Source: Rhodococcus sp. 1168 (GTDB lineage Bacteria > Actinomycetota > Actinomycetes > Mycobacteriales > Mycobacteriaceae). From it: a DNA stretch of 64,000 nt. Each line of letters opens with the position of its first letter. Within the stretch, counting starts at the first letter, position 1. The translations under genes were made by a program, and so were the position numbers. The DNA lies in assembly GCF_002091955.1 (NCBI RefSeq), contig NZ_MKKY01000073.1, positions 124,001 through 188,000 on the forward strand, given 5' to 3'. Below the pieces are notes generated by a model that saw only the letters and a list, made by a program, of their open reading frames with translations, did no database searches and was not told the origin of the DNA. This document shows, one piece after another, positions 48,932 through 57,703 of this stretch.

Positions 48932-50488
48932 TTGGACACCTACGACGACGCTGCGTTCGATAGGTTCTGCTCGGACCTGGTCAACGCCGGGTTTTCGCCC
49001 GGAGGAGACGAGCAGTACCCACGGTGGACGGGGCCGATTCGGCCGAGCCTGCAGCCCCTCACGGACAGCACCCGAATGCACATCCAGTTCTTTCCTGGGT
49101 GGCCACTGCGCTACGCACACGTATTCGTGCCTGGTCTACGAACCGAACACGATGCACAAGGCATGATCTGTCTGTGGGCCGAAGATGACCCAGCTCAGAT
49201 AGACGGCCGCGAGCTCGGCAAACTATGGGGTCGTCTCGACCGGTGGGCCACCGGCGCCCGCGACGGGTTTCACGCCGAGGATCGAGCACTCGACGCGCAC
49301 CGTCTCTACGACGGGCAGAGCACCTACCGAGCCGAATTACCCTTGCACGACTTGATCGTTCGCGGCACCAACGGTTTCATTGCCGCGCTGTCCGCGACCG
49401 TGCAACGTCAAACATTGCTCATCGAACACCGCATCCATCCAAATATGCACACGGTTGACAAGCCCGTTCTCACCGGCGCGTTCTACCTCCGCAACCACCT
49501 CACCCGACCACCGCGCACCCTCGATGACGTTCGGGCGGCACTGACCCGCCGGCAACGCACGAACCTCACCTACGGGCTGGCCAACAGATCAATCTCGCAG
49601 TTCCCTGAGCCGAGCGGCGGACACGACTTCATCGTGCTCGCCTGGCCGCGACACGATGACGACTACGACGCCGTCGTGCTCGGCATCACCGGCGACGGTG
49701 ACACGCTGGGCACGGCGGCGTTGTCGGCCACATCCAACGACACACGGGCGCTGCGGAAACGCGCAGGCCCTGACGCTGAGCTGCTCGGCGGAACGACACT
49801 CCTGATAGCCGGTGCCGGATCTGTCGGCGGGCACGTCGCCGTCGCCGTGGCATCTAGCGGTGTGGGCGCGATACACCTACACGACAGCGATCACCTGACC
49901 ACTGCCAACCTTGTTCGCCACGTCGGTACACCCCATTTCGTGGGTGCCACCAAGACAGAGGCGGTAGCCGCTGTCATCGAGCAACACGCACCCTGGACCG
50001 ACGTGAGTCAGAACGCCGACCTACCGTACGACCCAGCCGGACTGCTCGCAGCGATCGAAACAGTCGACGTGGTCGTCGACTGCACAGGAATGCTGCCGAT
50101 GACTGCAGCACTCGCGGAGGTGTGCCGTCGACGCGGGATTCCTCTAATAGCTGGTGCACTCTTCCATCACGGAATGATGGTCCGCGTGCAGCGACAAGCG
50201 GCCGGCGACACCCCGATTGCTGCGCGGCCGAAGGACCCTCGTTACCACGTACTGCCGCAGGATCTTTCGTCGTCGGGTATGGCGGGATTTCTAGAACTCG
50301 GATGCACCGCGCCGGTCAACAATGCCCCTCCCACCGCGGTCCTGACCGCCGCATCCGAAATTTCCAGCGCTGTGCTGGATTTGCTGACCGGGTGCCGCCT
50401 GCGACCCGACGAACGCGTTACGGTGCTCAGCCCGATGCCGCCACCATTCGATCGCCCCGGCGTATTGGACCCGCGGGACACACCGTGA
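48932..50488 (+). CDS. cap2: CBASS Cap2 (E2-E1 ubiquitin-transfer-like fusion)
   Basis: 518 residues. Cap2 conjugates the C-terminus of the CD-NTase to targets, priming it for activity. The N-terminal E2-like half has a probable catalytic Cys in GMICLW (C80). The E1/ThiF half has the adenylation Rossmann motif IAGAGSVGGHVAVA (292-305), HDSDHLTTANLVRH, and the E1 Cys in ELGCTAPVNN (C458). TTG 48932 is used because later starts would cut the E2 domain. Begins 11 bases after the cyclase; overlaps cap3 (GTGA). Confidence 0.88.
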   Translation: MDTYDDAAFDRFCSDLVNAGFSPGGDEQYPRWTGPIRPSLQPLTDSTRMHIQFFPGWPLRYAHVFVPGLRTEHDAQGMICLWAEDDPAQIDGRELGKLWGRLDRWATGARDGFHAEDRALDAHRLYDGQSTYRAELPLHDLIVRGTNGFIAALSATVQRQTLLIEHRIHPNMHTVDKPVLTGAFYLRNHLTRPPRTLDDVRAALTRRQRTNLTYGLANRSISQFPEPSGGHDFIVLAWPRHDDDYDAVVLGITGDGDTLGTAALSATSNDTRALRKRAGPDAELLGGTTLLIAGAGSVGGHVAVAVASSGVGAIHLHDSDHLTTANLVRHVGTPHFVGATKTEAVAAVIEQHAPWTDVSQNADLPYDPAGLLAAIETVDVVVDCTGMLPMTAALAEVCRRRGIPLIAGALFHHGMMVRVQRQAAGDTPIAARPKDPRYHVLPQDLSSSGMAGFLELGCTAPVNNAPPTAVLTAASEISSAVLDLLTGCRLRPDERVTVLSPMPPPFDRPGVLDPRDTP

Positions 50489-51027
50489 ACACCAGCATGC
50501 ATTTGAGGATCACCGAGTCCGCCCGGAATACGATGGTCGACGCAGCGACGCGTGCGCACCCCGTCGAGACCGGAGGCATTCTGATCGGTGTCTATGCCGA
50601 TGGACACCCTTGGATCGTGACCACCATCGAGATCGCGTCAACCGATCGCGGCCGGTCCCACTACTGGATTCCCGGCGGCGCCACACACACCGCCGTGCTG
50701 CGTGCACGAGCGATCGACGACAGGCTGGGATACCTCGGGGACTGGCACAGCCACCCTCGCGACGTGGGCCCGAGTACCACCGACCTGGCGTCGTTAGCGC
50801 TGTTCTCGATGACGAAACCGCGGGCGGCGAACCCCACGCAAATCGTGGTACGCAGAACCGACAACGGCTACACCTTGGACGCACGTCGTATGAGCACCTT
50901 CGCGCCCCGAATCTGCACCATCGGACTTACCGGCCCACTCCCGAGCGTCAGCGCAGCACCATTCGACCAGACCGCCGTCCTCACCACACCCGACACCGAC
51001 TCGCCAGGAGCCCATCATGACCGCTAA
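50485..51027 (+). CDS. cap3: CBASS Cap3 (JAB/JAMM isopeptidase)
   Basis: 180 residues from GTG 50485. JAMM metallopeptidase that removes CD-NTase conjugates made by Cap2. The zinc site is E28 (VETGG), then DWHSHPRDVGPSTTD with H88, H90 and D100; spacing between HxHP and SxxD is short but intact. The C-terminal ~40 residues are Pro/Ser/Thr-rich and probably unstructured. Overlaps cap2 by 4 bases and the effector gene by 11, so all four genes are tightly coupled. Confidence 0.88.
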   Translation: MNTSMHLRITESARNTMVDAATRAHPVETGGILIGVYADGHPWIVTTIEIASTDRGRSHYWIPGGATHTAVLRARAIDDRLGYLGDWHSHPRDVGPSTTDLASLALFSMTKPRAANPTQIVVRRTDNGYTLDARRMSTFAPRICTIGLTGPLPSVSAAPFDQTAVLTTPDTDSPGAHHDR

Positions 51028-52459
51028 CGAAATGCCTAGTTCGAGTGGCGTCAGGATCGCCGGCGATCATTACCAGTGGCTTCACGCGTGGCGCGCCTGT
51101 ATGGAAGCTCTACATCAAGATCTCACAAAGAACATGCACAATCCGATTGTCGCGGTTGGTGTCGAAGCACCCGGCGTCGGCAATGTCGACGATGTCGTCC
51201 GGTACCGAGCACAGCCCCCGAACGTCTACACACAAGTCAAGTACGCCGTTGACAACAAAATTGCAGTTGGGCTGTCCTACCTGGACGACGAGGGCATTCT
51301 CGGAAAGATGGTCACTGCACACAAGAACTTGACCGCCGACGGCACCGCCGTGGAGCTACGCCTGGCCACCAACCGCACCGGCGACCCTACCGACCTATTA
51401 CTGCAGCAACGCGATGGGCGCGACAAACGCCTTCTGCCACGAGCAGCGGAAGGTGGCTCGAAGAGTGCCATGGGAAAGGCGCGGGCGTCGTGGGCAACTG
51501 CAGCCGGCACCAACGAAGCAGCCCTGTTGTCCTTCCTCGACGACTTCTACCTCGACATCGCGTACGACCTGCCTAGCTTGCGTAGCGATGTCGGACTCCT
51601 GATGACTGCCAACGGTTTGCGGTCCGACGAGAAATCGGTCGATTTGAGTTCCGACTGGGTTGCAAAGCAGGTCATCGCCGGACACCGCAACCTCACCCTC
51701 GACGACATCAAGGACGCCGTAACGGTACTGGGTCTGAACGCCGGGTCCCCATGGACGACCGTGTCGATCGCGACGATCAAGCACGACGACGTCGCCGACC
51801 AGGCTGCGGTCAGCATCGACTGGGTCGATCGGATCGCGGGGGAGAAGCACTGGAATCGGGTGGCGCCGACTCCGCCTCATACCTGGGCCGAGCTGGCTTC
51901 CGACATTGCCACCGTGCCCATGCAGCTCGGCGGCTCCCGGCGCATCCTCGTCGGCGGACACATGCGACAGGCCACCGGATTCACGGTGGGTGGAGTACTA
52001 CGAAGCGTCCTGGGCTACGAAGTCGGCGTACGACAGAGCGACCAGATCTGGACCAGCGAAGAGACGACCACGCCGTTTCCTCTAAAAGTGACGGAAGAAT
52101 CTGTCGATGCTGGGCCGGATATTGCGGTCATCGTCAACATTTCATACGACGCAGCTAGCCAGGCAACCGAATGGATCCGTCGGACCGAGCTGCCTGTCGC
52201 CACCATCGTGACGGCGTTCCCGTCGACGGGAACGGGTCCAAAAGTAGTTCCAACACCGGCGGCTGCGAACAGCCTCGCCGTCGAGATCCGCAATGTCGCT
52301 CGCCGCTACGCGAGCTCCAGAGCCTTGCACGTTTTCCTCGTAGGCCCACTCGGCCTCGCAGTTCTGATGGGCCACCACTGGAACCGCGTCACGACCACTC
52401 ACGTATATGAGCACCTCGGTGGGCAGGACTACGTTCACGCATTCACCGTGGACGCGTAG
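51017..52459 (+). CDS. cap4: CBASS effector with SAVED domain (Cap4-like nuclease)
   Basis: 480 residues. The C-terminal half is a SAVED domain, a fused CARF-like cyclic-oligonucleotide sensor (VSIDWVDRIAGEKHWNR; LHVFLVGPLGLAVLMGHHWN). The N-terminal ~100 residues carry a PD-(D/E)xK-like set, E50, D58-D59 (NVDDVV) and QVK (73-75), as in the DUF4297 nuclease of Cap4, which degrades dsDNA when the cyclic nucleotide binds. ATG 51017 lies inside cap3. The nuclease assignment is from motif spacing; the SAVED call is firmer. Confidence 0.8.
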   Translation: MTANEMPSSSGVRIAGDHYQWLHAWRACMEALHQDLTKNMHNPIVAVGVEAPGVGNVDDVVRYRAQPPNVYTQVKYAVDNKIAVGLSYLDDEGILGKMVTAHKNLTADGTAVELRLATNRTGDPTDLLLQQRDGRDKRLLPRAAEGGSKSAMGKARASWATAAGTNEAALLSFLDDFYLDIAYDLPSLRSDVGLLMTANGLRSDEKSVDLSSDWVAKQVIAGHRNLTLDDIKDAVTVLGLNAGSPWTTVSIATIKHDDVADQAAVSIDWVDRIAGEKHWNRVAPTPPHTWAELASDIATVPMQLGGSRRILVGGHMRQATGFTVGGVLRSVLGYEVGVRQSDQIWTSEETTTPFPLKVTEESVDAGPDIAVIVNISYDAASQATEWIRRTELPVATIVTAFPSTGTGPKVVPTPAAANSLAVEIRNVARRYASSRALHVFLVGPLGLAVLMGHHWNRVTTTHVYEHLGGQDYVHAFTVDA

Positions 52460-52541
52460 ACGCCCTTGACCGTTGGAGGCTCGCGAAGAATGTCAGAAGT
52501 GCCTTGTTAGTCGAGTTTCGATACAGACATCACAAATACAA

Positions 52542-52559
52542 CGTCAAGACATCTTGACG
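52542..52559. repeat. Palindrome between the CBASS operon and the IS element
   Basis: CGTCAAGACATCTTGACG is two perfect 8-base arms around CA, 83 bases after the effector stop and 24 bases before the IS left end. Could be a terminator hairpin of the CBASS operon without a T tract, or an operator. Confidence 0.45.
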
Positions 52560-52582
52560 GTGCGGTAACTGTCGTTTTGGCG

Positions 52583-53962
52583 GGGACTGTCTGAATAACG
52601 GTGGATCCGGTCCTTGGTTCGACACGCCGAGCTGAGCTTGGCGGGAAGGATCGACAATGACCGAAACACTGGATCCCATGGCAGCGACCGAGGTGGATCA
52701 GAAGCAGTTGGCCGAACAGCTCCTGGCTCAGGCGAAGGAGCAGGGTATCGAGTTGATGGGCCCGAACGGGTTGTTGAATCAGCTCACCAAGAACGTCCTG
52801 GAAACGGCGTTGGATGCGGAGATGACCGAGCACCTCGGCTACGAGAAAGACGATGCCGCCGGCCGCGGCAGCGGCAACTCCCGAAACGGCACCCGATCCA
52901 AGACAGTGCTGACCGAGATCGGACCGGTGGAAATCGAGGTACCCCGCGACCTCGATTCCTCGTTCGCACCGCAAATCGTCAAGAAACGCCAACGCCGCCT
53001 GACGGGCATCGACGAGATCGTATTGTCCTTGACGGCAAAGGGTTTGACGACTGGTGAGGTGTCCGCGCACTTCCAGGACATCTATGGCGCGAAGGTATCG
53101 AAGGACACCATCTCGCGCATCACCGACAAGGTTGTCGGGGAGATGACCGACTGGCAGAACCGGCCACTCGAGCGCGTGTATCCGGTGATGTTCATCGATG
53201 CTGTGCACGTGAAAGTGCGGGACGGTCAGGTCACGAACCGGCCGATGTATGTCGCGATCGGTGTCACCGTCAACGGTGAACGCGACATCCTCGGGATCTG
53301 GGCCGGCGATGGCGGTGAAGGCGCAAAATTCTGGCTCTCGGTGCTCACCGAGATCAAGAACCGAGGTGTCGCCGATGTCTGCATCGTGGTGTGCGACGGA
53401 CTCAAGGGATTGCCGGATGCGATCAACACCGTATGGGAGTTGGCGGTGGTGCAGACATGCATTATTCGTTTGATACGCAACACCTTTCGGTTCGCATCAC
53501 GGAAGTATTGGGACGAGATGGCTCGTGACCTACGGCCGGTCTATACCGCTCCGTCGGAGTCTGCGGCGAAGGAACGATTCACCGAATTCACGACGAAATG
53601 GGGTCAGCAGTACCCGGCGATCATCAGGATGTGGGACAACGCGTGGAGCGAGTTCGTTCCGTTCCTGGACTACGACGTCGAGATCAGGCGGGTGATCTGC
53701 TCGACCAATGCGATCGAGTCCGTCAACGCTCGCTACCGGCGTGCTGTGCGGGCGCGTGGGCACTTCCCCACGGAGCAGGCAGCACTCAAGTGTTTGTATC
53801 TGGCCACGCGTGCGCTGGACCCCACCGGGAAAGGTAAGGCACGATGGGCGATGAGGTGGAAGCCAGCGCTCAACGCGTTCGCGATCACCTTCGAAGGACG
53901 CATCACCCCGAACGGTAACTAACCGACACCGAGGTCGGATCCACCGTTAATCTGACACTCCC
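52583..53962 (+). mobile_element. IS256-family insertion sequence, complete
   Basis: 1380 bp. Left terminal repeat 52583-52608 and right 53937-53962 match in 23 of 26 positions, both carrying TAACGGTGGATCC inside. Flanks are TTTTGGCG (52575-52582) and TTTCGGCG (53963-53970), an 8-bp target duplication with one mismatch. Contains a single transposase gene. It separates the CBASS operon from the AvrD-type cluster. Confidence 0.85.
52657..53922 (+). CDS. IS256-family (Mutator) transposase
   Basis: 421 residues. DDE catalytic residues are visible: D181 (MFIDAVHVKVRDG), D247 (VVCDGLKGLPDAI) and E354 (STNAIESVNARYRR). The conserved C-x2-H of the family reads CIIR here (C268...R271), where His is expected; CGT at 53467-53469 is one transition from CAT. 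This may weaken or abolish activity. Otherwise full length with the N-terminal DNA-binding region (TEHLGYEKDDAAGRGSGNSR). Confidence 0.92.
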   Translation: MTETLDPMAATEVDQKQLAEQLLAQAKEQGIELMGPNGLLNQLTKNVLETALDAEMTEHLGYEKDDAAGRGSGNSRNGTRSKTVLTEIGPVEIEVPRDLDSSFAPQIVKKRQRRLTGIDEIVLSLTAKGLTTGEVSAHFQDIYGAKVSKDTISRITDKVVGEMTDWQNRPLERVYPVMFIDAVHVKVRDGQVTNRPMYVAIGVTVNGERDILGIWAGDGGEGAKFWLSVLTEIKNRGVADVCIVVCDGLKGLPDAINTVWELAVVQTCIIRLIRNTFRFASRKYWDEMARDLRPVYTAPSESAAKERFTEFTTKWGQQYPAIIRMWDNAWSEFVPFLDYDVEIRRVICSTNAIESVNARYRRAVRARGHFPTEQAALKCLYLATRALDPTGKGKARWAMRWKPALNAFAITFEGRITPNGN

Positions 53963-54006
53963 TTTCGGCGCTCTCGCCGCCCGACCCTTTGCTGGGTGGT
54001 GGGGAC

Positions 54007-54030
54007 GAGGGTCTGCGTTGCCAGACCCTC
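54007..54030 (-). terminator. Hairpin terminator of the minus-strand biosynthetic cluster
   Basis: GAGGGTCTG and CAGACCCTC, perfect 9-base arms with a 6-base loop, lie 31 bases past the last gene's stop (54061). It fits the end of the operon that runs right to left. Confidence 0.6.
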
Positions 54031-54060
54031 GGCAGGGTGTTCGTCATCGTGCGGGGGCTG

Positions 54061-55008
54061 TTATGAAGTCTTCAAGACCGTGACGCCCCAGCTGAAGCCT
54101 GAACCTGCGGTCGCAACAACGATCAGTTCACCTGATTGGAGTGCGTTGTCCATCTCGAGGCCCTCCAGTGCGAGCAGTGGATCTGCACCGCCGAGGTGTC
54201 CGTCGGAGTCGTAGTTGAAGACCGTGCGGTTGTGCTCGACCCCGAGAGCTTCGAGGTAGTCGATGTGCAGGTCTATGTTGCCGTGTGTGACCAGGAAGTA
54301 CGCGACGTCAGCGACTGTATGACCAGCTTGTGTCAGTGCGGCTGCCGTGAGTTCGGTGAAGTTCTGTGTGAATGCCTCAGCCAGGCCGTCGGCCTTGGGT
54401 CCGCGTTTGATCGTAATTTGGTCACCCTCGGCGCTGCCGTAATACGAGTCGACCCACGTGGGGTCGGTACGCATTGCCGATCCAATAATTTGGTATCGAC
54501 AATCGGTGTCCGAGACGAGCACGGCCGCGGCTGCGTCGGCGAAGTTGAACAGTTCGATGAGGTCGCCGGATCGGTCGACCAGCTGGCTGAGCCGGTCGGC
54601 GATGACCACCAGGGCGGGCCGACCTGTCGATCGCGTCTGCTTGTCTGCAATGGTGAGGGCCAAGAAGCCGGCATTGCAGAAGTTCGATATTTCGTAGCAG
54701 ATAGCGTTGGGTATGGACAGTTCAGCGGCGATTTTTGCGGCCGGGGACCAGAACGGAACACCCCAGTCCGCCGATCCTGCATAGATGACCGTACCGATGT
54801 CGGATGGGTCGATGTTGTTCCGTTGCAACAGTTTTATTGCTGCATCGCTGCCTAGACCCCAAGGGCTCTGCTCCTCTCCGAGAACGGATAGCTGTCCGGA
54901 GCGAATGACTTTGGCGACTTTGTCACGGGTCATGTCTGGGTGGGTCAGGAACTCCTCGATGGCGACTTTCGAGTTGGGTAGTTCGACGGTGAAATCGACG
55001 ATTCCCAT
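54061..55008 (-). CDS. Divergent 3-oxoacyl-ACP synthase III-like protein
   Basis: 315 residues, thiolase fold. The nucleophile Cys is C111 (EISNFCNAGFLALT) and the active His is H242 (FLVTHGNID). The usual Asn of the Cys-His-Asn triad is replaced by His (H271 in SDGHLGGADPL). Such variant KAS III-like enzymes often esterify or transfer acyl groups instead of doing decarboxylative condensation. Start ATG 55008 with AGG upstream. Terminal gene of the cluster. A second, canonical KAS III is at 60604, so the two probably act at different steps. Confidence 0.82.
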   Translation of the reverse strand: MGIVDFTVELPNSKVAIEEFLTHPDMTRDKVAKVIRSGQLSVLGEEQSPWGLGSDAAIKLLQRNNIDPSDIGTVIYAGSADWGVPFWSPAAKIAAELSIPNAICYEISNFCNAGFLALTIADKQTRSTGRPALVVIADRLSQLVDRSGDLIELFNFADAAAAVLVSDTDCRYQIIGSAMRTDPTWVDSYYGSAEGDQITIKRGPKADGLAEAFTQNFTELTAAALTQAGHTVADVAYFLVTHGNIDLHIDYLEALGVEHNRTVFNYDSDGHLGGADPLLALEGLEMDNALQSGELIVVATAGSGFSWGVTVLKTS

Positions 55009-55059
55009 GATGGCCTTTCTGAGTGTCGGGTGGGCCCTGAACGTTCGATGAGACGAGTG

Positions 55060-56022
55060 TCAAATCTGTACGGCGACCTCGGTCAGATCCGCTGACAGTG
55101 CCCATAGGCGGGCGGCTTGGTCGCTGTCGCAGGCGTAGTCCCGTACTCCGGTGGGCTCGTCGAGTGGCTCGGTGGCAACCTCGGCGACGTTGCAGTCCTC
55201 GCAGTACAGTCCTCCGAGGTCGTTCAACTGTTTTGACGTGGCTGCCCATGTTGCAGTTGCCGCTCCTTGCTGGGGTGTTTTGAAGCCCGGGTCGGCCCCG
55301 GTTCCGTCGGCGTGGATCCAACCGAAGTCGATCATTTCGTCGGTCGTCAGGTGGCGTTGCAGCGGTGTCAGTATTTTGCCTGGGTGCAGCGAGAAGGCTC
55401 GGACACCGTACGGTGCACCGATACGGTCGAGGTGCAGTGCGAACAGCGCGTTCGCTGTTTTGGATTGTCCGTAGGCCAGCCATTTGTCGTATCCCTGGTC
55501 GAATTGAGGATCGTCCCATCGGATAGGTGAGTTGTGGTGGCCTGCTGAGGACACCGAGATCAAGCGCGCTCCGTCCGCCGCGATCAGTGCGGGCATCAAT
55601 TCGTTGGCGAGGGCGAAGTGTCCTAGGTGGTTGATTGCGAATTGAGACTCCCACCGTTGTCCCAAGCGAAGTTCGGGGGAGGCCATGACGCCGGCATTGC
55701 CGATGACGATGTCGATCGGTCGACTGCCGGAGGTTACGGTGTCGGCAAATGCTCGCACACTTGCCAAGTCGGCAAGGTCCATTGTCCCGACCTCGATTCT
55801 TGGCAGATCAGCGGTCGCTGCTCGTGCGGCGTCGGGGCGTCGTGCGGGAATGATGACGGTGGCGCCGGAGGTGGCCAGAGCGCGCGTGATCTCGAGTCCC
55901 AGGCCGGAGTATCCGCCTGTCACGACCGCTGTTTTGCCTGTCAGTTCGGCGTCGGCGACAACGTCCGCGGCGGTGCTGTGGAAGTTGAATGATGACTCGA
56001 TGGGGTGTTGGTCGATGGTCAC
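55060..56022 (-). CDS. Short-chain dehydrogenase/reductase
   Basis: 320 residues from GTG 56022 (GGACC RBS); upstream in-frame starts lack one. NAD(P)-binding TGGYSGLGLEITRAL, IGNAGV, catalytic Ser in SVSSAGHH and YGQSKTANALF (YxxxK). The length and tail (WALSADLTEVAVQI) match the retinol-dehydrogenase/protochlorophyllide-reductase-like SDR group. Probably reduces a keto group of the pathway intermediate. 51 bases separate it from the KAS III-like gene. Confidence 0.88.
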   Translation of the reverse strand: MTIDQHPIESSFNFHSTAADVVADAELTGKTAVVTGGYSGLGLEITRALATSGATVIIPARRPDAARAATADLPRIEVGTMDLADLASVRAFADTVTSGSRPIDIVIGNAGVMASPELRLGQRWESQFAINHLGHFALANELMPALIAADGARLISVSSAGHHNSPIRWDDPQFDQGYDKWLAYGQSKTANALFALHLDRIGAPYGVRAFSLHPGKILTPLQRHLTTDEMIDFGWIHADGTGADPGFKTPQQGAATATWAATSKQLNDLGGLYCEDCNVAEVATEPLDEPTGVRDYACDSDQAARLWALSADLTEVAVQI

Positions 56023-56092
56023 GGCTTTTTCAGGTCCTTTCGGGTCGAGATCTGATGCGATAGCAGTCGATGGGGTGCGGGGAGCACGCAAG

Positions 56093-57073
56093 TCATGTGT
56101 ATTCGATGACGGCGTGAGGAATATAGGGCGCTTCGAGCCGGCGGCGGTCGTTGTCGGTCAGCTCGATGTCGAGGGCTGCGACCGCGTCGTCGAGGTGATG
56201 AGGGGAGGTGGCACCAACGATGGGAGCTGTGACCGTGGGTTGGTGCAGCAGCCAGGAAAGTGCGATCTGCGCTGCCGGGAGGGAGCGTTCGGCAGCTATG
56301 GCGTGGACGGTTTTCGCGACCAGACGGTCCGCGATCTCGGAGGCTCCGTACAACCACTTCTGAATGGGGTCGCTGGCGGTACGTGCGGACGTCTCGTCCC
56401 AGTCGCGGGTGAGGCGTCCTCGCGCGAGAGGGCTCCAAGGTGTGACGCCGATTCCTTCGTCGGCGCAGTAGGACAGCATCTCGCGCTCTTCCTCGCGGTT
56501 GATGAGGTTGTAGTGGTTTTGCATGCTGATGAACCGGGTCCAACCGCCGATGTCGGCGGTGTACTGGGCTTTGACGAATTGCCATGTGTGCATCGATGAG
56601 GCGCCGATGTAGCGGACTTTTCCGGCTCGCACGATGTCGTCGAGAGCTCGCATCGTTTCTTCGATGGGTGTGGTGTAGTCCCAACGGTGCACGATGTAGA
56701 GATCGATGTAGTCGGTGCCGAGGCGGCGCAGACTTGCATCGATTTCCTGGTGGATGGCTCGGCGGGAGAGACCTCCGGACAGTGGCTGTCCGGTCATCGA
56801 TTCGTACACTTTGGTTGCAATGACCACCTCCTCACGCGAAGTCATCTTCTTCAACGCTGCTCCGAGAATGTGCTCGCTCGATCCCAGGGAGTAGATGTTG
56901 GCGGTATCGAAGAAGTTGATGCCGAGATCGAGAGCTTGCGCGATGAACTTCTCGCTCTGTTCCGCTGGCAGGGTCCAGGGGTGACTTCCTTGTAGTGGAT
57001 CGCCGTAGCTCATGCAGCCCAACGCGATTCGTGAGACGTTGAGCCCTGAAGTTCCCAATCTTCGATAGTGCAT
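56093..57073 (-). CDS. Aldo/keto reductase
   Basis: 326 residues, TIM-barrel NADPH oxidoreductase. The tetrad is intact: Asp and Tyr in FFDTANIYSLG, Lys in IATKVY, His in YIVHRWDY. C-terminal NADP-binding region (APIVGATSPHHLDDAV). Resembles the YajO/Tas-like group. In the cluster it could reduce a carbonyl or a sugar moiety. Its upstream neighbour is the AhpD-like gene, 45 bases away. Confidence 0.9.
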   Translation of the reverse strand: MHYRRLGTSGLNVSRIALGCMSYGDPLQGSHPWTLPAEQSEKFIAQALDLGINFFDTANIYSLGSSEHILGAALKKMTSREEVVIATKVYESMTGQPLSGGLSRRAIHQEIDASLRRLGTDYIDLYIVHRWDYTTPIEETMRALDDIVRAGKVRYIGASSMHTWQFVKAQYTADIGGWTRFISMQNHYNLINREEEREMLSYCADEGIGVTPWSPLARGRLTRDWDETSARTASDPIQKWLYGASEIADRLVAKTVHAIAAERSLPAAQIALSWLLHQPTVTAPIVGATSPHHLDDAVAALDIELTDNDRRRLEAPYIPHAVIEYT

Positions 57074-57118
57074 CGATGTTGTCCTTTCGCCTGAATCACT
57101 AGTCCGAACCTGAACGGA

Positions 57119-57661
57119 TCAGGACTGCAGTTCGGTCAACCGGCCCCATGATGTATCTGTGGTGTCGAGCGGGATATCGAGACTTGCCAGGTACATCGCG
57201 GTCATTGCGCAGTGCCCGGCCAGATGGGTGGCGTCCGCGATTTCGCGTTCGGACAGGAACTCTCTGAGCTTCCAGAAAGTGCGGTCTGATGCTTTGTGGT
57301 CGACGGTGCAGTCGGTGACGTAGTCGACGATCGCGGCGCGTCTTGGTTCGAGGCGATCGAGTGCAGCTGTCTCTATGTCGCTGATGTCGGTGTCGGTCAG
57401 CCCTGCACCTCGGGCGAGGGGGTAGTGCAACATTTTTTCGAAGTCGCTATCGAGTAGGTGGGCCACACGTAGAACGATCACTTCGCGGTCGACGATGTCG
57501 AGAGCGCCGACGGTGAACGATGCACCCAGCGCAAGGTGGGGCGCAGCCGATCCTGCGGTGAGTAGGAGAGCGCGGGTGAGGTTGGATTGGAAGCGTTCGT
57601 AGACGGCAGCTTCGTCGGTGGTCATGGTGGCGGGATCGGAGAGGGTTACACGCGTTGTCAT
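57119..57661 (-). CDS. Carboxymuconolactone decarboxylase/AhpD-fold protein
   Basis: 180 residues, all-helical. The family core is seen in VDREVIVLRVAHLLDSDFEK, continuing to MLHYPLARGAGLTDTDI. The CxxC redox pair of AhpD is absent, so it is closer to CMD-type isomerase/decarboxylase proteins, many of which have unknown substrates. The single Cys in LAGHCAMTAMY lies near the C-terminus. Located between the AKR and the FAD monooxygenase. Confidence 0.75.
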   Translation of the reverse strand: MTTRVTLSDPATMTTDEAAVYERFQSNLTRALLLTAGSAAPHLALGASFTVGALDIVDREVIVLRVAHLLDSDFEKMLHYPLARGAGLTDTDISDIETAALDRLEPRRAAIVDYVTDCTVDHKASDRTFWKLREFLSEREIADATHLAGHCAMTAMYLASLDIPLDTTDTSWGRLTELQS

Positions 57662-57703
57662 GGTGGGCCTTTCGTTCGAGTCGTGGAGTTGGTTATGAAG
57701 CGA

